64,000 nt of DNA from Streptomyces sp. 135 (GCF_020026305.1 NZ_CP075691.1:1364001-1428000), one strand, 5' to 3'. Counted from the first letter of the stretch, positions 1 to 8,797 are shown. The notes: generated by a model not told the origin, from the sequence alone. Program-made: numbers and translations.

Positions 1-13
1 AAGGGCTTCTATT

Positions 14-34
14 TATCAGGCAGGGTTCCTGATA
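14..34. promoter_or_regulatory. Inverted repeat, likely TetR-type operator
   Basis: A perfect inverted repeat, TATCAGG and CCTGATA with a 7-base spacer, sits in an unusually AT-rich stretch 68 bases upstream of the MFS gene at 102. Such palindromes between an exporter gene and a divergent repressor gene are typical of TetR-family operators. No regulator is visible because the window begins here, so the assignment is inference from position and symmetry. Confidence 0.5.
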
Positions 35-101
35 GTTTACGCGCCGTATCGGGGCACACCTGCGCCGTAGCGGGACCCATGCCGGGAGGGGCGGAATCGG
101 A

Positions 102-1319
102 ATGAGTGAAGCGAGTGAAGCGGTCTACGACGACAGCCGGTTGCGGCGCGCGCGGATCGCCGTGGCCGCCGTCTTCTGCGTGCACGGCGCGGTCACCGGC
201 TCCTTCGCCACCCGAGTGCCGTGGATCCAGGAGCACGCCTCGGTCAGCGCGGGCATGCTCGGCCTCGCGCTCGCCTTCCCCGCGATCGGCGCCTCCGTCG
301 CGATGCCGCTCGCGAGCCGGATCAGCCACCGCTTCGGCGCCCGCAACGCGCTGCGCGGACTCCTCGCGATGTGGACGCTCTCCCTGATCCTGCCCTCGCT
401 CGCGCCGAACCTGCTCACGCTCTGCCTGGCGCTCTTCGTGTACGGCGCGACCTCGGGCATGTCGGACGTGGCGATGAACGCGCTCGGCGTCGAGACCGAG
501 ACCCGTATGCGGAAGTCGATCATGTCGGGCCTGCACGGCATGTGGAGCGTCGGCGCCCTGATCGGCTCCGCGGCCGGCACCGTCGCCGCCCACCTGGGCT
601 CGGACGCCCGGCTGCACCACGCGCTGGCCGCCGCGGCGCTGACCGCGCTCGGCCTCGCCGCCTGCCAGGGCGTCCTCGACCTCCAGGCGACGCCCGAGGA
701 GGAGGTGCCGCCGCGGTTCTCGCTGCCGCCCAAGTCGGCGCTGCTCATCGGTGCCGTCGGCTTCTGCGCGGTCTTCGCGGAGGGGGCGAGCCTCGACTGG
801 TCGGCGGTGTATCTACGGGACGTCCTGGACTCCTCGGCCGGTGTCGCCGCCGCGTCCACCACCGGCTTCACGCTCACCATGGCCGTCGCGAGGCTGGCGG
901 GCGACGCGGTGGTGAACCGGTTCGGCGCGGTGCGCACGGTGCGTGCCGGCGGGGTGCTCGCGGCGCTCGGCGGGCTCCTGGTGGTCCTCGCCTCCCACCC
1001 GGTCATGGCCATGGGCGGCTTCGCGCTCCTCGGTCTCGGCATCGCGGTGGTGGTGCCGCTGGCGTTCGCCGCGGCGGGGCGCAGCGGTCCGAACCCCAGC
1101 CAGGCCATCGCGGGTGTCGCGACCATCACGTACACCTCGGGTCTGATCGCCCCCTCGGCGATCGGGACGCTGGCGGACGCGACGAGCCTCGTGACCTCCT
1201 TCGCCCTGGTGACAGTGCTCGCGTTCGGCCTCGCGATCTTCGCGGGGGTGCTGCGGACGGACGGCCGCAAGGCGGCTCAGCCGCAGAGCGCGCAACCGAC
1301 CGGAGAGAAGTCGCACTGA
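102..1319 (+). CDS. MFS transporter, YbjJ-like
   Basis: This is a 405-residue major facilitator superfamily protein with about twelve hydrophobic segments. The N-terminal half carries the MFS loop-2 type sequence SRISHRFGARNALRG (about residues 71-85). A proline-containing motif VPWIQEHASVS follows the first helix, as in YbjJ/fucose-permease-like exporters. The ATG start at 102 is preceded by a GGAGGGG ribosome-binding site. The C-terminus is a hydrophilic tail. The substrate cannot be told from sequence; family members are usually proton-driven exporters of sugars or drugs in the inner membrane. The palindrome at 14-34 suggests control by a divergently encoded repressor outside the window. 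Confidence 0.85.
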   Translation: MSEASEAVYDDSRLRRARIAVAAVFCVHGAVTGSFATRVPWIQEHASVSAGMLGLALAFPAIGASVAMPLASRISHRFGARNALRGLLAMWTLSLILPSLAPNLLTLCLALFVYGATSGMSDVAMNALGVETETRMRKSIMSGLHGMWSVGALIGSAAGTVAAHLGSDARLHHALAAAALTALGLAACQGVLDLQATPEEEVPPRFSLPPKSALLIGAVGFCAVFAEGASLDWSAVYLRDVLDSSAGVAAASTTGFTLTMAVARLAGDAVVNRFGAVRTVRAGGVLAALGGLLVVLASHPVMAMGGFALLGLGIAVVVPLAFAAAGRSGPNPSQAIAGVATITYTSGLIAPSAIGTLADATSLVTSFALVTVLAFGLAIFAGVLRTDGRKAAQPQSAQPTGEKSH

Positions 1320-1404
1320 CGTCGCATTAACATGGCGTCGATCATTTCGGGCCACGCGCGACACGGACGCGGCCCGGTCCAGCGCACAGAAAGCGACACT
1401 CACC

Positions 1405-2805
1405 ATGGATCTCGGCGTGCGCTGGAAACTGCACGGTGACGGCCGTACCCCCGCTCCCGGCGCGGTCGTGCGGCCCGACGAGCGGCTGTCGTGGCCGCGG
1501 ACCTTCGGGCTCGGCGCGCAGCACGTGGTGGCCATGTTCGGCGCGTCTTTCGTGGCGCCCGTCCTGATGGGTCTCGACCCGAATCTGGCCATCATGATGT
1601 CGGGCGTCGCGACCGTCATCTTCCTGCTCGCCACCCGCGGCCGCGTGCCCAGCTACCTGGGCTGCTCGCTCTCCTTCGTGGGCGTCGCCGCGGTCATCCG
1701 CGCGCAGGGCGGCTCCAGCGCGACGGTGACCGGCGCGGTCTTCGTGGTCGGCGCCGCGCTGTTCCTGGTGGGGCTCGCGGTGCAGAAGTTCGGGGCGCGG
1801 GTCATCCACGCCGCGATGCCGCCGATCGTGACCGGCGCGGTCGTCATGCTGATCGGCTTCAACCTGGCGCCGGTCACCGCGTCGACGTACTGGCCGCAGG
1901 ACCAGTGGACGGCGCTGCTGGTGATGCTCTTCACCGGCCTGGCCGTGGTGTGCCTGCGCGGCTTCTGGTCGCGCATCGCCATCTTCCTCGGCCTGATCTT
2001 CGGCTACGCCATCTCCTGGGTCCTCGACCAGGTCTTCGGCAAGATCCACTCGGCGGACGGTTCCGGCAAGGTCGTCGACCACTGGCGCCTCGACCTCTCC
2101 GCCGTCGGCCGGGCCGACTGGATCGGGCTGCCCTCCTTCCACGCGCCGAGCTTCGAGTGGTCGGCGATCCTCGTGGCGCTGCCGGTCGTCATCGCGCTGA
2201 TCGCGGAGAACGCGGGCCACGTCAAGGCCGTGGGCGAGATGACCGGTGACGACCTCGACGACAAGCTCGGTACGGCGATCTCCGCCGACGGCGCCGCGTC
2301 CATGCTCTCCACCGCGGTCGGCGGCCCGCCCAACACGACGTACTCCGAGAACATCGGCGTCATGGCGGCGACCCGCGTCTACTCCACGGCCGCGTACTGG
2401 GCGGCGGCCTGCTTCGCGCTGCTCTTCGGGCTCTGCCCCAAGTTCGGCGCGGTCGTCGCGGCGATCCCCGGCGGCGTGCTCGGCGGCATCACCGTCATCC
2501 TCTACGGCATGATCGGCCTGCTCGGCGCGCAGATCTGGATCAACGCCAAGGTGGATCTGCGCAACCCGCTGAACCTGGTGCCGGCCGCCGCGGGCATCAT
2601 CATCGGCGTCGGCGGCGTCTCGCTGAAGTTCACCGACAACTTCGAGCTGAGCGGCATCGCGCTCGGCACGATCGTCGTCATCACCGGCTATCACGTGCTG
2701 CGCGCGTTCGCACCGCCGCACCTCAAGACCCAGGAACCGCTGCTGGACGCGGGTACGTCGACGTACGACGAGAAGAGCGAGAGCCGGAGCGACGGCGCCC
2801 GGTAA
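1405..2805 (+). CDS. NCS2 uracil/xanthine permease
   Basis: This is a 466-residue membrane protein of the nucleobase:cation symporter 2 family (UraA/PbuX type), which imports uracil or xanthine with protons. The two family hallmarks that carry substrate-binding glutamates are visible: AENAGH near residue 268 and PPNTTYSENIG near residues 310-320. The rest is a series of hydrophobic helices, with a hydrophilic C-terminal tail after about residue 440. The first 20 residues are hydrophilic and match the usual N-terminus of actinobacterial members. The TTYSEN motif fits uracil permeases better than xanthine or ascorbate ones, but specificity is an inference. The gene stands alone between two MFS genes. 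Confidence 0.9.
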   Translation: MDLGVRWKLHGDGRTPAPGAVVRPDERLSWPRTFGLGAQHVVAMFGASFVAPVLMGLDPNLAIMMSGVATVIFLLATRGRVPSYLGCSLSFVGVAAVIRAQGGSSATVTGAVFVVGAALFLVGLAVQKFGARVIHAAMPPIVTGAVVMLIGFNLAPVTASTYWPQDQWTALLVMLFTGLAVVCLRGFWSRIAIFLGLIFGYAISWVLDQVFGKIHSADGSGKVVDHWRLDLSAVGRADWIGLPSFHAPSFEWSAILVALPVVIALIAENAGHVKAVGEMTGDDLDDKLGTAISADGAASMLSTAVGGPPNTTYSENIGVMAATRVYSTAAYWAAACFALLFGLCPKFGAVVAAIPGGVLGGITVILYGMIGLLGAQIWINAKVDLRNPLNLVPAAAGIIIGVGGVSLKFTDNFELSGIALGTIVVITGYHVLRAFAPPHLKTQEPLLDAGTSTYDEKSESRSDGAR

Positions 2806-2810
2806 TCCGG

Positions 2811-2840
2811 TGGACGTGGTGCGCACCGGCGGGCTACCGT
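2811..2840 (+). promoter_or_regulatory. Putative leaderless promoter for the efflux gene
   Basis: TGGACG (2811-2816) and TACCGT (2835-2840) are separated by 18 bases and resemble the -35 and -10 of vegetative Streptomyces promoters (TTGACR, TANNNT). Transcription would begin about 7 bases downstream, at or next to the ATG at 2848, so the short leader ORF would be read from a leaderless mRNA. Confidence 0.5.
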
Positions 2841-2847
2841 GCGCGCC

Positions 2848-2916
2848 ATGTCCAGCCCCGAGTCCGACAGACTCCGGCCACCGGTCGTCCGGTGGCTTCC
2901 CGCGCCGTCGCACTGA
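2848..2916 (+). CDS. Putative 22-residue regulatory leader peptide
   Basis: A 23-codon frame (ATG at 2848, TGA at 2914-2916) lies between the uracil permease and the drug-efflux gene. It encodes 22 residues beginning MSSPESDRLRPP and ending WLPAPSH. It has no ribosome-binding site, but a promoter-like sequence predicts transcription to start at its ATG. A perfect 8-bp hairpin (GCCACCGG / CCGGTGGC, 2877-2896, TCGT loop) lies inside it. ACTCCG at 2871-2876, also inside the ORF, is the exact complement of CGGAGT at 3015-3020, the ribosome-binding site of the next gene. This is the layout of a ribosome-stalling attenuator, as known for some chloramphenicol-exporter genes. Function is inferred only. 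Confidence 0.45.
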   Translation: MSSPESDRLRPPVVRWLPAPSH

Positions 2917-3020
2917 CGCCTGCGACCGTTACGTGCCGCCTTCCGCGCGCTCGCACAGCCACCGGATCACCGCTCCCGTGTCCTGATCGTTTCGATCGAT
3001 CCACACCGTGGTTGCGGAGT
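2871..3020 (+). promoter_or_regulatory. Putative translational attenuator
   Basis: This leader stretch contains the hairpin at 2877-2896 and the pair ACTCCG (2871-2876) with CGGAGT (3015-3020). The latter covers the GGAG Shine-Dalgarno of the efflux gene. Pairing would hide the ribosome-binding site, and a ribosome stalled on the leader ORF would free it. The long-range pair is only 6 bp, so confidence is modest. Confidence 0.4.
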
Positions 3021-3026
3021 TTCGCT

Positions 3027-4229
3027 GTGCCCTTTGCCCTTTACCTGCTCGGACTTGCCGTCTTCGCGCAAGGCACCTCCGAGTTCATGCTGTCCGGCCT
3101 GGTGTCGGACATCGCCCGGGATTTGGATGTCTCCATCCCGTCCGCGGGCCATCTCACCTCGGCCTTCGCCGTGGGAATGGTCGTCGGCGCGCCGCTGATG
3201 GCCCTGCTGAGCCGTCGCTTCTCGCGGCGGCGCGCGCTGCTGGCCTTCCTCGTCACCTTCCTCCTTGTCCATGTCGTCGGCGCGCTCACCACGAGCTTCG
3301 CGGTGCTGCTCGTGACGCGGGTGGTCGGCGCCCTCGCCAACGCCGGTTTCCTCGCGGTCGCCCTCGTGACCGCCACGAGCATGGTCGAGCCGGACGCCAA
3401 GGGGCGCGCCACCTCGGCGCTGCTCGGCGGCGTGACGGTCGCCTGTGTCGCGGGCGTGCCCGCGGGGGCGGTGCTCGGCGAGGTGTGGGGGTGGCGTTCG
3501 GCGTTCTGGGCGGTGGCCCTGCTCTCCGTACCCGCCGTCCTCGCCATCGCGCGGGCCGTGCCGGCCGGTGCCGCCGGGGCGCCGGATGCCGCCGGGCCGA
3601 GCGCGCTCAGTGAGCTGCGCGCGCTGCGCAGCCCGCGGCTCCTGTCGACGCTGCTGCTCGGCGCGCTGGTGAACGGTGCGACGTTCTGTACGTTCACCTA
3701 CCTGGCGCCGCTGGTCACCGAGGTCACCGGGCTCGGCCCGGGCTGGGTGCCGGTGGTGCTGGCACTCTTCGGCATCGGTTCGTTCGTCGGGGTCACCGTG
3801 GGCGGTCGCGTCGCCGACGTGCGGCCCGTGCCGCTCCTGGCCCTCGGTTCGCTCGCGCTGCTCGGCGGCTGGGTCCTCCTCGCGGTGACCGCCGCGTCCC
3901 CGGTGGCCGTGCTCCTGCTGGTCCTCGTCCAGGGCACGCTGTCGTTCGGCGTCGGCTCCACGTTGATCTCGCAGGCCCTCTACGCGGCGACGGCCGCCCC
4001 CACCCTGGCCGGCGGCTTCGCCACGGCCGCGTTCAACGTGGGCGGGGCGCTCGGCCCTTGGTGCGGCGGCCTCGCGATCTCCGCCGGACTCGGCTACCGC
4101 TCACCCCTGTGGACCAGCGCGCTCCTCGTGGCAACGGCCCTGACCATCGGAGCCACAGCCCTCCGCCTCAGCCGCCGCGTGCGCCAGACGGCGACAGCGG
4201 CTCAAGCACGCGCCGACTCGCCGGCGTAG
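3027..4229 (+). CDS. MFS drug exporter, Cmx/CmrA chloramphenicol-efflux type
   Basis: This is a 400-residue MFS protein with twelve predicted helices. It starts at GTG 3027, where the family N-terminus (PFALYLLGLAVFAQGTSEFM) begins, 7 bases after GGAG at 3016-3019. An in-frame ATG at 2892 would add 45 hydrophilic residues unlike the family. The N-terminal block closely resembles the Cmx/CmrA/CmlR chloramphenicol exporters of Corynebacterium, Rhodococcus and Streptomyces. Motif C-like glycine and proline residues in helix 5 (VTVACVAGVPAGAVLGEVWG) support drug/proton antiport. Related genes are inducible through a leader peptide, and a candidate leader lies directly upstream. Chloramphenicol itself is an inference; another amphenicol-like or ribosome-targeting compound is possible. 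Confidence 0.85.
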   Translation: MPFALYLLGLAVFAQGTSEFMLSGLVSDIARDLDVSIPSAGHLTSAFAVGMVVGAPLMALLSRRFSRRRALLAFLVTFLLVHVVGALTTSFAVLLVTRVVGALANAGFLAVALVTATSMVEPDAKGRATSALLGGVTVACVAGVPAGAVLGEVWGWRSAFWAVALLSVPAVLAIARAVPAGAAGAPDAAGPSALSELRALRSPRLLSTLLLGALVNGATFCTFTYLAPLVTEVTGLGPGWVPVVLALFGIGSFVGVTVGGRVADVRPVPLLALGSLALLGGWVLLAVTAASPVAVLLLVLVQGTLSFGVGSTLISQALYAATAAPTLAGGFATAAFNVGGALGPWCGGLAISAGLGYRSPLWTSALLVATALTIGATALRLSRRVRQTATAAQARADSPA

Positions 4230-4518
4230 GACAAAGCGAAGACGCCGGGCGAGGCGACGGCAGACGCGCCCAACTCGCCCGGCCCCCGCCCCGACGCAAC
4301 GTGAGCGGGAGGCGCGGCCCTCCGCCTGAGCCGACGGGTGCGCCCGGCGGCAGTGGAACGGCGTCGGTGGCCACAGCCGAAGGCGGCCGGCGCCACCACA
4401 TCCCCGCCCCTCACGCCACCCCCACACACCCCGGCTCCCGGCACCCCGCGTCCCTCGTTTCGGGGAAGTGGGCGGTGCGCCGGTGTGCGGGGCGGGGCGG
4501 GGCTGCGACGCTGCCCGC

Positions 4519-5223
4519 ATGGCGCAGTTGGAGCGGTTCGCAGAGTCCAGGGTCCCGCGGCGCGGGGTCGACGGCGTGGTGGCGCGGATGCGGGCGCTCG
4601 GCGGCGACCTGCCGCCGCGCGACGGGGTGGCCGTCTTCAACCGGGTCTATCTCTCCGTCACCGAGGAGGTCGGCCGGCACCTCGGCCTCGGCGTCTTCCC
4701 GGACGCCCGGGCGGCGACCACGCTCGGCGTCCGGTTCGCCGAGCGCTACCTCGCCGCCGTCGACGCGGCGGCCGAGGAGCGCCGGCCGCCCGCCTGCTGG
4801 CGCCCGCTGTTCCAGTACCGGCACCATCCCGGCGTACGTCCGCTGCAGTTCGCCCTCGCCGGCATCAACGCGCACATCGGCCACGACCTGGCGCTCGCCC
4901 TCGTCGACTCCTGCCGTGCGCTCGACTGTGAACCGGACGATCTGGAGGACGAGTTCGACGGCGTGGGCGACATCCTCGTCACGCTGGAGGAGCGCATCCG
5001 CGAAGAGCTGATGCCGGGCCCCGACCTCCTCCAGATCGGCGATCCGCTGACGCATCTGGCGGGTTCCTGGAGCCTGGAGCGGGCCCGCGACGGCGCGTGG
5101 GGCGCCGCCCGCGCCCTGTGGGCCCTGCGCGATCTGCCGGGCGTCGCGCGGGAGTTCGGGGAGCGACTCGACGGGGCGGTGGGACTGGTGGGCCGCATCC
5201 TGCTGACGCCGCTGCCGGACTGA
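4519..5223 (+). CDS. DUF5995 family protein
   Basis: This is a 234-residue soluble protein. The start at ATG 4519 (MAQLERFAESRVP) is preferred over one 17 codons upstream, because the extension is glycine- and cysteine-rich and looks like non-coding sequence. The protein has the recognisable DUF5995 pattern: VAVFNRVYLSVTEEVG near residue 37, ACWRPLFQYR near residue 93, then QFALAGINAHIGHDLALAL and a closing region with DPLTHL and SWSLERAR. The conserved histidines in NAHIGHDL could bind a metal or be catalytic, but no function is established for the family. There is no signal peptide or membrane segment. The gene stands alone after a 289-base gap in which I see nothing else. Confidence 0.8.
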   Translation: MAQLERFAESRVPRRGVDGVVARMRALGGDLPPRDGVAVFNRVYLSVTEEVGRHLGLGVFPDARAATTLGVRFAERYLAAVDAAAEERRPPACWRPLFQYRHHPGVRPLQFALAGINAHIGHDLALALVDSCRALDCEPDDLEDEFDGVGDILVTLEERIREELMPGPDLLQIGDPLTHLAGSWSLERARDGAWGAARALWALRDLPGVAREFGERLDGAVGLVGRILLTPLPD

Positions 5224-5293
5224 CCGAACCGCCCACCCGGCACCGCGCTCCCTGTACGTTGCGTCGAAGGCCCCGACGCGAAGGAGCACAGGC

Positions 5294-6295
5294 ATGGCGA
5301 CCCGACTCGGACTGAGCCTCCCGCAGGGCAGGCAGTACGCCATCGGACGCGACGTCCCGGCGGTGGCCAGGGCCGCCGAGGACATCGGCTACGCGAGCGT
5401 GTGGGTCTTCGAGCGCGTCCTGTGCCCCGACCCCGCCACGCAGGGCCTGTACGGCATTCCGGGCCGCGCCTGGCCCGACCACTACCGCTCGGTCGCCGAC
5501 CCGCTGATCACCCTGGCGCTCGCCGCCTCCACCACGGACCGGGTCGCGCTCGGCACCAGCGTCCTCATCGCCCCGTTGCACGTCCCCCTCCAGCTCGCCC
5601 GCTCACTCGCCACGCTGGACGCGGCGAGCGGCGGCCGTGTCGTCGCGGGCCTCGGCACGGGCTGGTCCCTGGACGAGTACGCGGCGGCGTCGGTGGCGCC
5701 CTTCACCCGGCGCGGCAAGGTCCTGGACGAGCTCATCGACGTCTGCCACGCGGTGTGGGGGCCCGACCCGGTGGCGTACGAAGGGGAGTTGACGACCATC
5801 GTGCCCGCCGCGGTCGGCCCCAAGCCCGCCCGGCCGATCCCGATCCTGCTGCCCGCGAACAGCCCGCGCGCGCTGCGCAGGCTCGTGGACCGGGCCGACG
5901 GCTGGATGCCGCTGGGCATGGGGGCCGAGGCCCTCGCCGCGCAGTGGGCCAAGGTGCGGGAGGCGGCCGCGGAGCGGGGCCGGGAGCGGCCCCTCCGGAG
6001 CGTGGTGCGGGCCAACGCCCGCTACGCGCCGAGGGCGTACGTCGGCGAGGGCCGCGCCCCCTTCCAGGGCGACGCCGCGCAGATCGCCGAGGACCTCGCG
6101 GCGCACGCGGCGGTCGGCGTCGAGGAGATCATCGTGGAGCTCGCCGTGTCCGCGCGGGACGCCCAGGAGCTCAAGGACGTCGCCGCCGCGGTGTACGAGG
6201 CCGCGCGGGCGGCCGGGGTCCAGAGGACGCCGCCCCGGCCGCCCGGCGCCGCCCGTCAGTCCTCGGGCAGCTCGACCGGGGCGATCTCGTCGTAG
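5294..6295 (+). CDS. LLM-class F420-dependent oxidoreductase
   Basis: This is a 333-residue member of the bacterial luciferase-like (LLM) fold. The sequence runs through the usual landmarks. An N-terminal beta strand (LGLSLPQG) comes first, then EDIGYASVWVFERVL. TDRVALGTSVLIAPLHVPLQ follows near residues 75-95, then RVVAGLGTGW near residue 115. The C-terminal part aligns with probable F420-dependent enzymes of actinomycetes. Such proteins use F420 or FMN to reduce or oxidise small carbonyl compounds; the substrate here is unknown. A strong AAGGAG site precedes the ATG. The last 40 bases overlap the 3' end of the opposite-strand davB-like gene, so the two genes are convergent and may interfere transcriptionally. 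Confidence 0.85.
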   Translation: MATRLGLSLPQGRQYAIGRDVPAVARAAEDIGYASVWVFERVLCPDPATQGLYGIPGRAWPDHYRSVADPLITLALAASTTDRVALGTSVLIAPLHVPLQLARSLATLDAASGGRVVAGLGTGWSLDEYAAASVAPFTRRGKVLDELIDVCHAVWGPDPVAYEGELTTIVPAAVGPKPARPIPILLPANSPRALRRLVDRADGWMPLGMGAEALAAQWAKVREAAAERGRERPLRSVVRANARYAPRAYVGEGRAPFQGDAAQIAEDLAAHAAVGVEEIIVELAVSARDAQELKDVAAAVYEAARAAGVQRTPPRPPGAARQSSGSSTGAISS

Positions 6296-7947
6296 ACGTC
6301 GCCGGGGCCGGGGTTGGTGGCGTCGGTGGAGCCGCCGAAGTGGTGCATCACGCCCCACACGGCGTTCAGCGCGGTCTGGATCGCGCCCTCGGCCCAGCCG
6401 GCCGTCCAGGAGATGTCGTCGCCCGCGAGGAAGATGCCGCGCTTGTCCTCGGGCAGCCGGTCCTGCATGAAGTGGGTGAACAGGCGCCGCTGGTAGCGGT
6501 AGTGGCCCGGCAGGTTCGCCTTGAAGGCGCCCATGAAGTAGGGCTCGTTCTCCCAGGAGACCGTCACCGGGTTGCCGATGATGTGCTTCCTGATGTCGAC
6601 CTTCGGGTAGATCTCGCCGAGCGACTTGAGCATGACCTCCATGCGCTCGTTCGCCGACAGGGGCAGCCACTTCAGGCTGTCGTCGCACCAGGTGTACGAG
6701 AGGCAGATGACGGCGGGCTTGTCCGGCCCGTCGTCCAGCAGGTAGGTGCCGCGCGTCATGCGGTCGGTGAGCGTCATCGACATGACGTCACGCCCGGTCT
6801 CCTCGTCCTTGTCCAGCCAGAACGGCCGGTCGACGGGCACGAAGAGCTTCGAGCTCTCCATGTAGTGGGTGCGCTCCATCGCCGTCCAGTGGTCGATGGG
6901 GAAGAGCGAGTCGTCGCACTCGATCTTCGACAGGAGCATCCAGGACTGCGCGGTGAAGATCGCCGCCTGGTAGGTGCGGATGTCGCCGGAGGCGTCGGTG
7001 ACGGTGACGCGGTTCCCGGCGGTGCGGGTCAGGCGGGTCACGGCGGGCTTGGGCTCGCCGCCGTGCAGCGACTTCAGGGACGTACCGAGCGGCCAGTGCA
7101 CGATCTTCTGCGGCTCGCGGTCCCACAGGCGCAGCGGCAGCTGCTGGCTGCCGCCGACGATGCCGCGGTGGTGGTCGTCGGCCTCGGTGTAGACGACGCG
7201 CAGGATCTCCAGGATGGAGTTCGGGAAGTCGGTGTCCCAGCCGCCCGTGCCGAAGCCGACCTGGCCGAAGATCTCGCGGTGCCGGAAGGACTTGAAGGCC
7301 TCGGAGTCGCAGAGGAAGCCGTAGAAGGTCTGGTTGTCGAGCTTCTCGACGAGCTTGGCCCAGATCTCGCGGATCTTCGGCACGTCGCGCTCGCGCAGGG
7401 CGCGGTTCATGTCGGAGAAGTCCGCGCCCTCCTCCAGGCAGTCCGCCCATGCCTTCGCCACGTCGCGGTAGACCTGCGGCAGGTCGGCGACGGTCTCGGC
7501 GTAGTGCGACTCGCCCTTGAGGTCCACGACCGTCGAGGGGGTCGACTCGGCGAGCGGGTTGGGGAACGGGCTGGTCTTCAGGCCCACCAGGTCGATGTAG
7601 TGCTGGAGCGCCGTGGAGGACGGCGGGAAGCGCATCGCGCCCATCTCGGCGGTGAGCGAGGGGTCGCAGCCCTCGAAGCCGACGGTGCGCAGCCGGCCGC
7701 CGATCTGGTCGGCCTCGTACACGACGGGCTTGAGGCCCATCTTCATCAGTTCGTACGCGGCCACGATGCCGGACAGGCCGCCGCCGATGACGGCGACCTC
7801 GGTGCCGTGCTCGGTGGCGGGTATCTGGCCGAGGCCCGCGGGGTGCGCGAGGTAGTCGTCGTACGCGTAGGGGAAGTCCGGGCCGAACATGGTGATCGGC
7901 GGCTGGGCGTCGGTGTGCTGGATGGCGGTGGGCACCGTGGACGTCAT
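6256..7947 (-). CDS. davB: Lysine 2-monooxygenase-like flavin amine oxidase
   Basis: This is a 563-residue FAD enzyme of the flavin monoamine oxidase family. Residues 55-60 (GGGLSG) and E78 form the dinucleotide-binding fold, and GGRLR (83-87) is the second FAD motif. The whole sequence follows Pseudomonas DavB closely. Shared blocks are FGPDFPYAYDDYLAHPAGLG at the start, EIFGQVGFGTGGWDTDFPNS in the middle, and GDDISWTAGWAEGAIQTALN near the C-terminus, which closes the FAD site. DavB converts L-lysine to 5-aminovaleramide with oxygen, releasing CO2. An AAGGAG site lies 10 bases before the ATG. It is the second gene of an operon behind the amidase. A tryptophan or arginine 2-monooxygenase is possible, but the amidase partner argues for lysine. 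Confidence 0.85.
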   Translation of the reverse strand: MTSTVPTAIQHTDAQPPITMFGPDFPYAYDDYLAHPAGLGQIPATEHGTEVAVIGGGLSGIVAAYELMKMGLKPVVYEADQIGGRLRTVGFEGCDPSLTAEMGAMRFPPSSTALQHYIDLVGLKTSPFPNPLAESTPSTVVDLKGESHYAETVADLPQVYRDVAKAWADCLEEGADFSDMNRALRERDVPKIREIWAKLVEKLDNQTFYGFLCDSEAFKSFRHREIFGQVGFGTGGWDTDFPNSILEILRVVYTEADDHHRGIVGGSQQLPLRLWDREPQKIVHWPLGTSLKSLHGGEPKPAVTRLTRTAGNRVTVTDASGDIRTYQAAIFTAQSWMLLSKIECDDSLFPIDHWTAMERTHYMESSKLFVPVDRPFWLDKDEETGRDVMSMTLTDRMTRGTYLLDDGPDKPAVICLSYTWCDDSLKWLPLSANERMEVMLKSLGEIYPKVDIRKHIIGNPVTVSWENEPYFMGAFKANLPGHYRYQRRLFTHFMQDRLPEDKRGIFLAGDDISWTAGWAEGAIQTALNAVWGVMHHFGGSTDATNPGPGDVYDEIAPVELPED

Positions 7948-7999
7948 GGGGTACGGACTCCTTGCACGGAACTGAAAAAGGCAGGTGGGGGGGCTGGGC

Positions 8000-8797
8000 T
8001 CAGACGAGGGACGCGTACAGGCCGGGGCGGCGGTCGCGCAGGTAGGGGTTGTTCTCGCGGGACGCGCTCAGGAACTCCGGGTCGACGTCACCGATGACCA
8101 GCTCCTCGCCGCGGCCCGCGCGGGCGCGCGCCACGCCGTCGGGACCGGCCAGCGTGGAGAGCCCGACGAACTCGAACTCTCCCTCCGGGCCGACCCGGTT
8201 GACGTACGCGACGTACATCTGGTTCTCGAAGGCGCGCACCGGCACGACGGACTCGGCGACGAACTGGAAGGGGTGCATCTGCGCGGTGGGGACGACCAGG
8301 AGGTCGGTGCCGGCGAGGGCGTGCGCGCGGACGTTCTCCGGGAACTCCACGTCGTAGCAGATCATGAGGCCGACGCGGACGCCGCCCAACTCCGCCTGGA
8401 CGACGGACTGTTCGCCCGGCGTGAAGGAATCGCGCTCGAAGCAGCCGAAGAGGTGGGTCTTGCGGTAGTTCGCGAGCCGGGCGCCGTCGGGGCCGATCAG
8501 CTGCGCGGAGTTGTAGACCGCCTCGCCCTCGCGCTCCGGGTAGCCGTAGACGATGCCGACGCCGTGGCGGGCCGCGATCTCGGCGATGGCCGTGGCCGAT
8601 GCGCCGTCGGCGGGCTCGGCGAGGCGGGCGATGTCGTCGCCGATCGCGTAGCCGGTGAGGTACAGCTCGGGAGCGGCCAGCAGCCCGGCCCCGGCCGCGG
8701 CCGCGCGTCCCGCCGCCTCGTCGAGCGCCGTGAGGTTCTCGGTGACGGATCCGAGCTGCCCGGAACTCTGGAGCAGGGCGGTGCGCAGCGCAGGCAT
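8000..8797 (-). CDS. davA: 5-aminovaleramidase-like nitrilase-superfamily hydrolase
   Basis: This is a 265-residue carbon-nitrogen hydrolase. The nitrilase triad is complete: E44 (APELYLTGY), K113 (YRKTHLFG) and C147 (VGLMICYDVEFPEN). Length and motifs match Pseudomonas DavA, which hydrolyses 5-aminovaleramide to 5-aminovalerate and ammonia. It is the first gene of a two-gene leftward operon, 52 bases before the davB-like gene whose product would make its substrate. GAGG precedes the ATG by 7 bases. A promoter and a row of TTGCG boxes lie directly upstream. Other actinobacterial nitrilase-family amidases share the triad, so the assignment rests on overall similarity plus the partner gene. Confidence 0.82.
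   Translation of the reverse strand: MPALRTALLQSSGQLGSVTENLTALDEAAGRAAAAGAGLLAAPELYLTGYAIGDDIARLAEPADGASATAIAEIAARHGVGIVYGYPEREGEAVYNSAQLIGPDGARLANYRKTHLFGCFERDSFTPGEQSVVQAELGGVRVGLMICYDVEFPENVRAHALAGTDLLVVPTAQMHPFQFVAESVVPVRAFENQMYVAYVNRVGPEGEFEFVGLSTLAGPDGVARARAGRGEELVIGDVDPEFLSASRENNPYLRDRRPGLYASLV

Noticed and set aside
5401..8097. An 898-codon rightward frame across the LLM, davB and davA region
   Set aside because: It overlaps two well-supported genes and its translation is a repetitive Arg/Gly/Val shadow.
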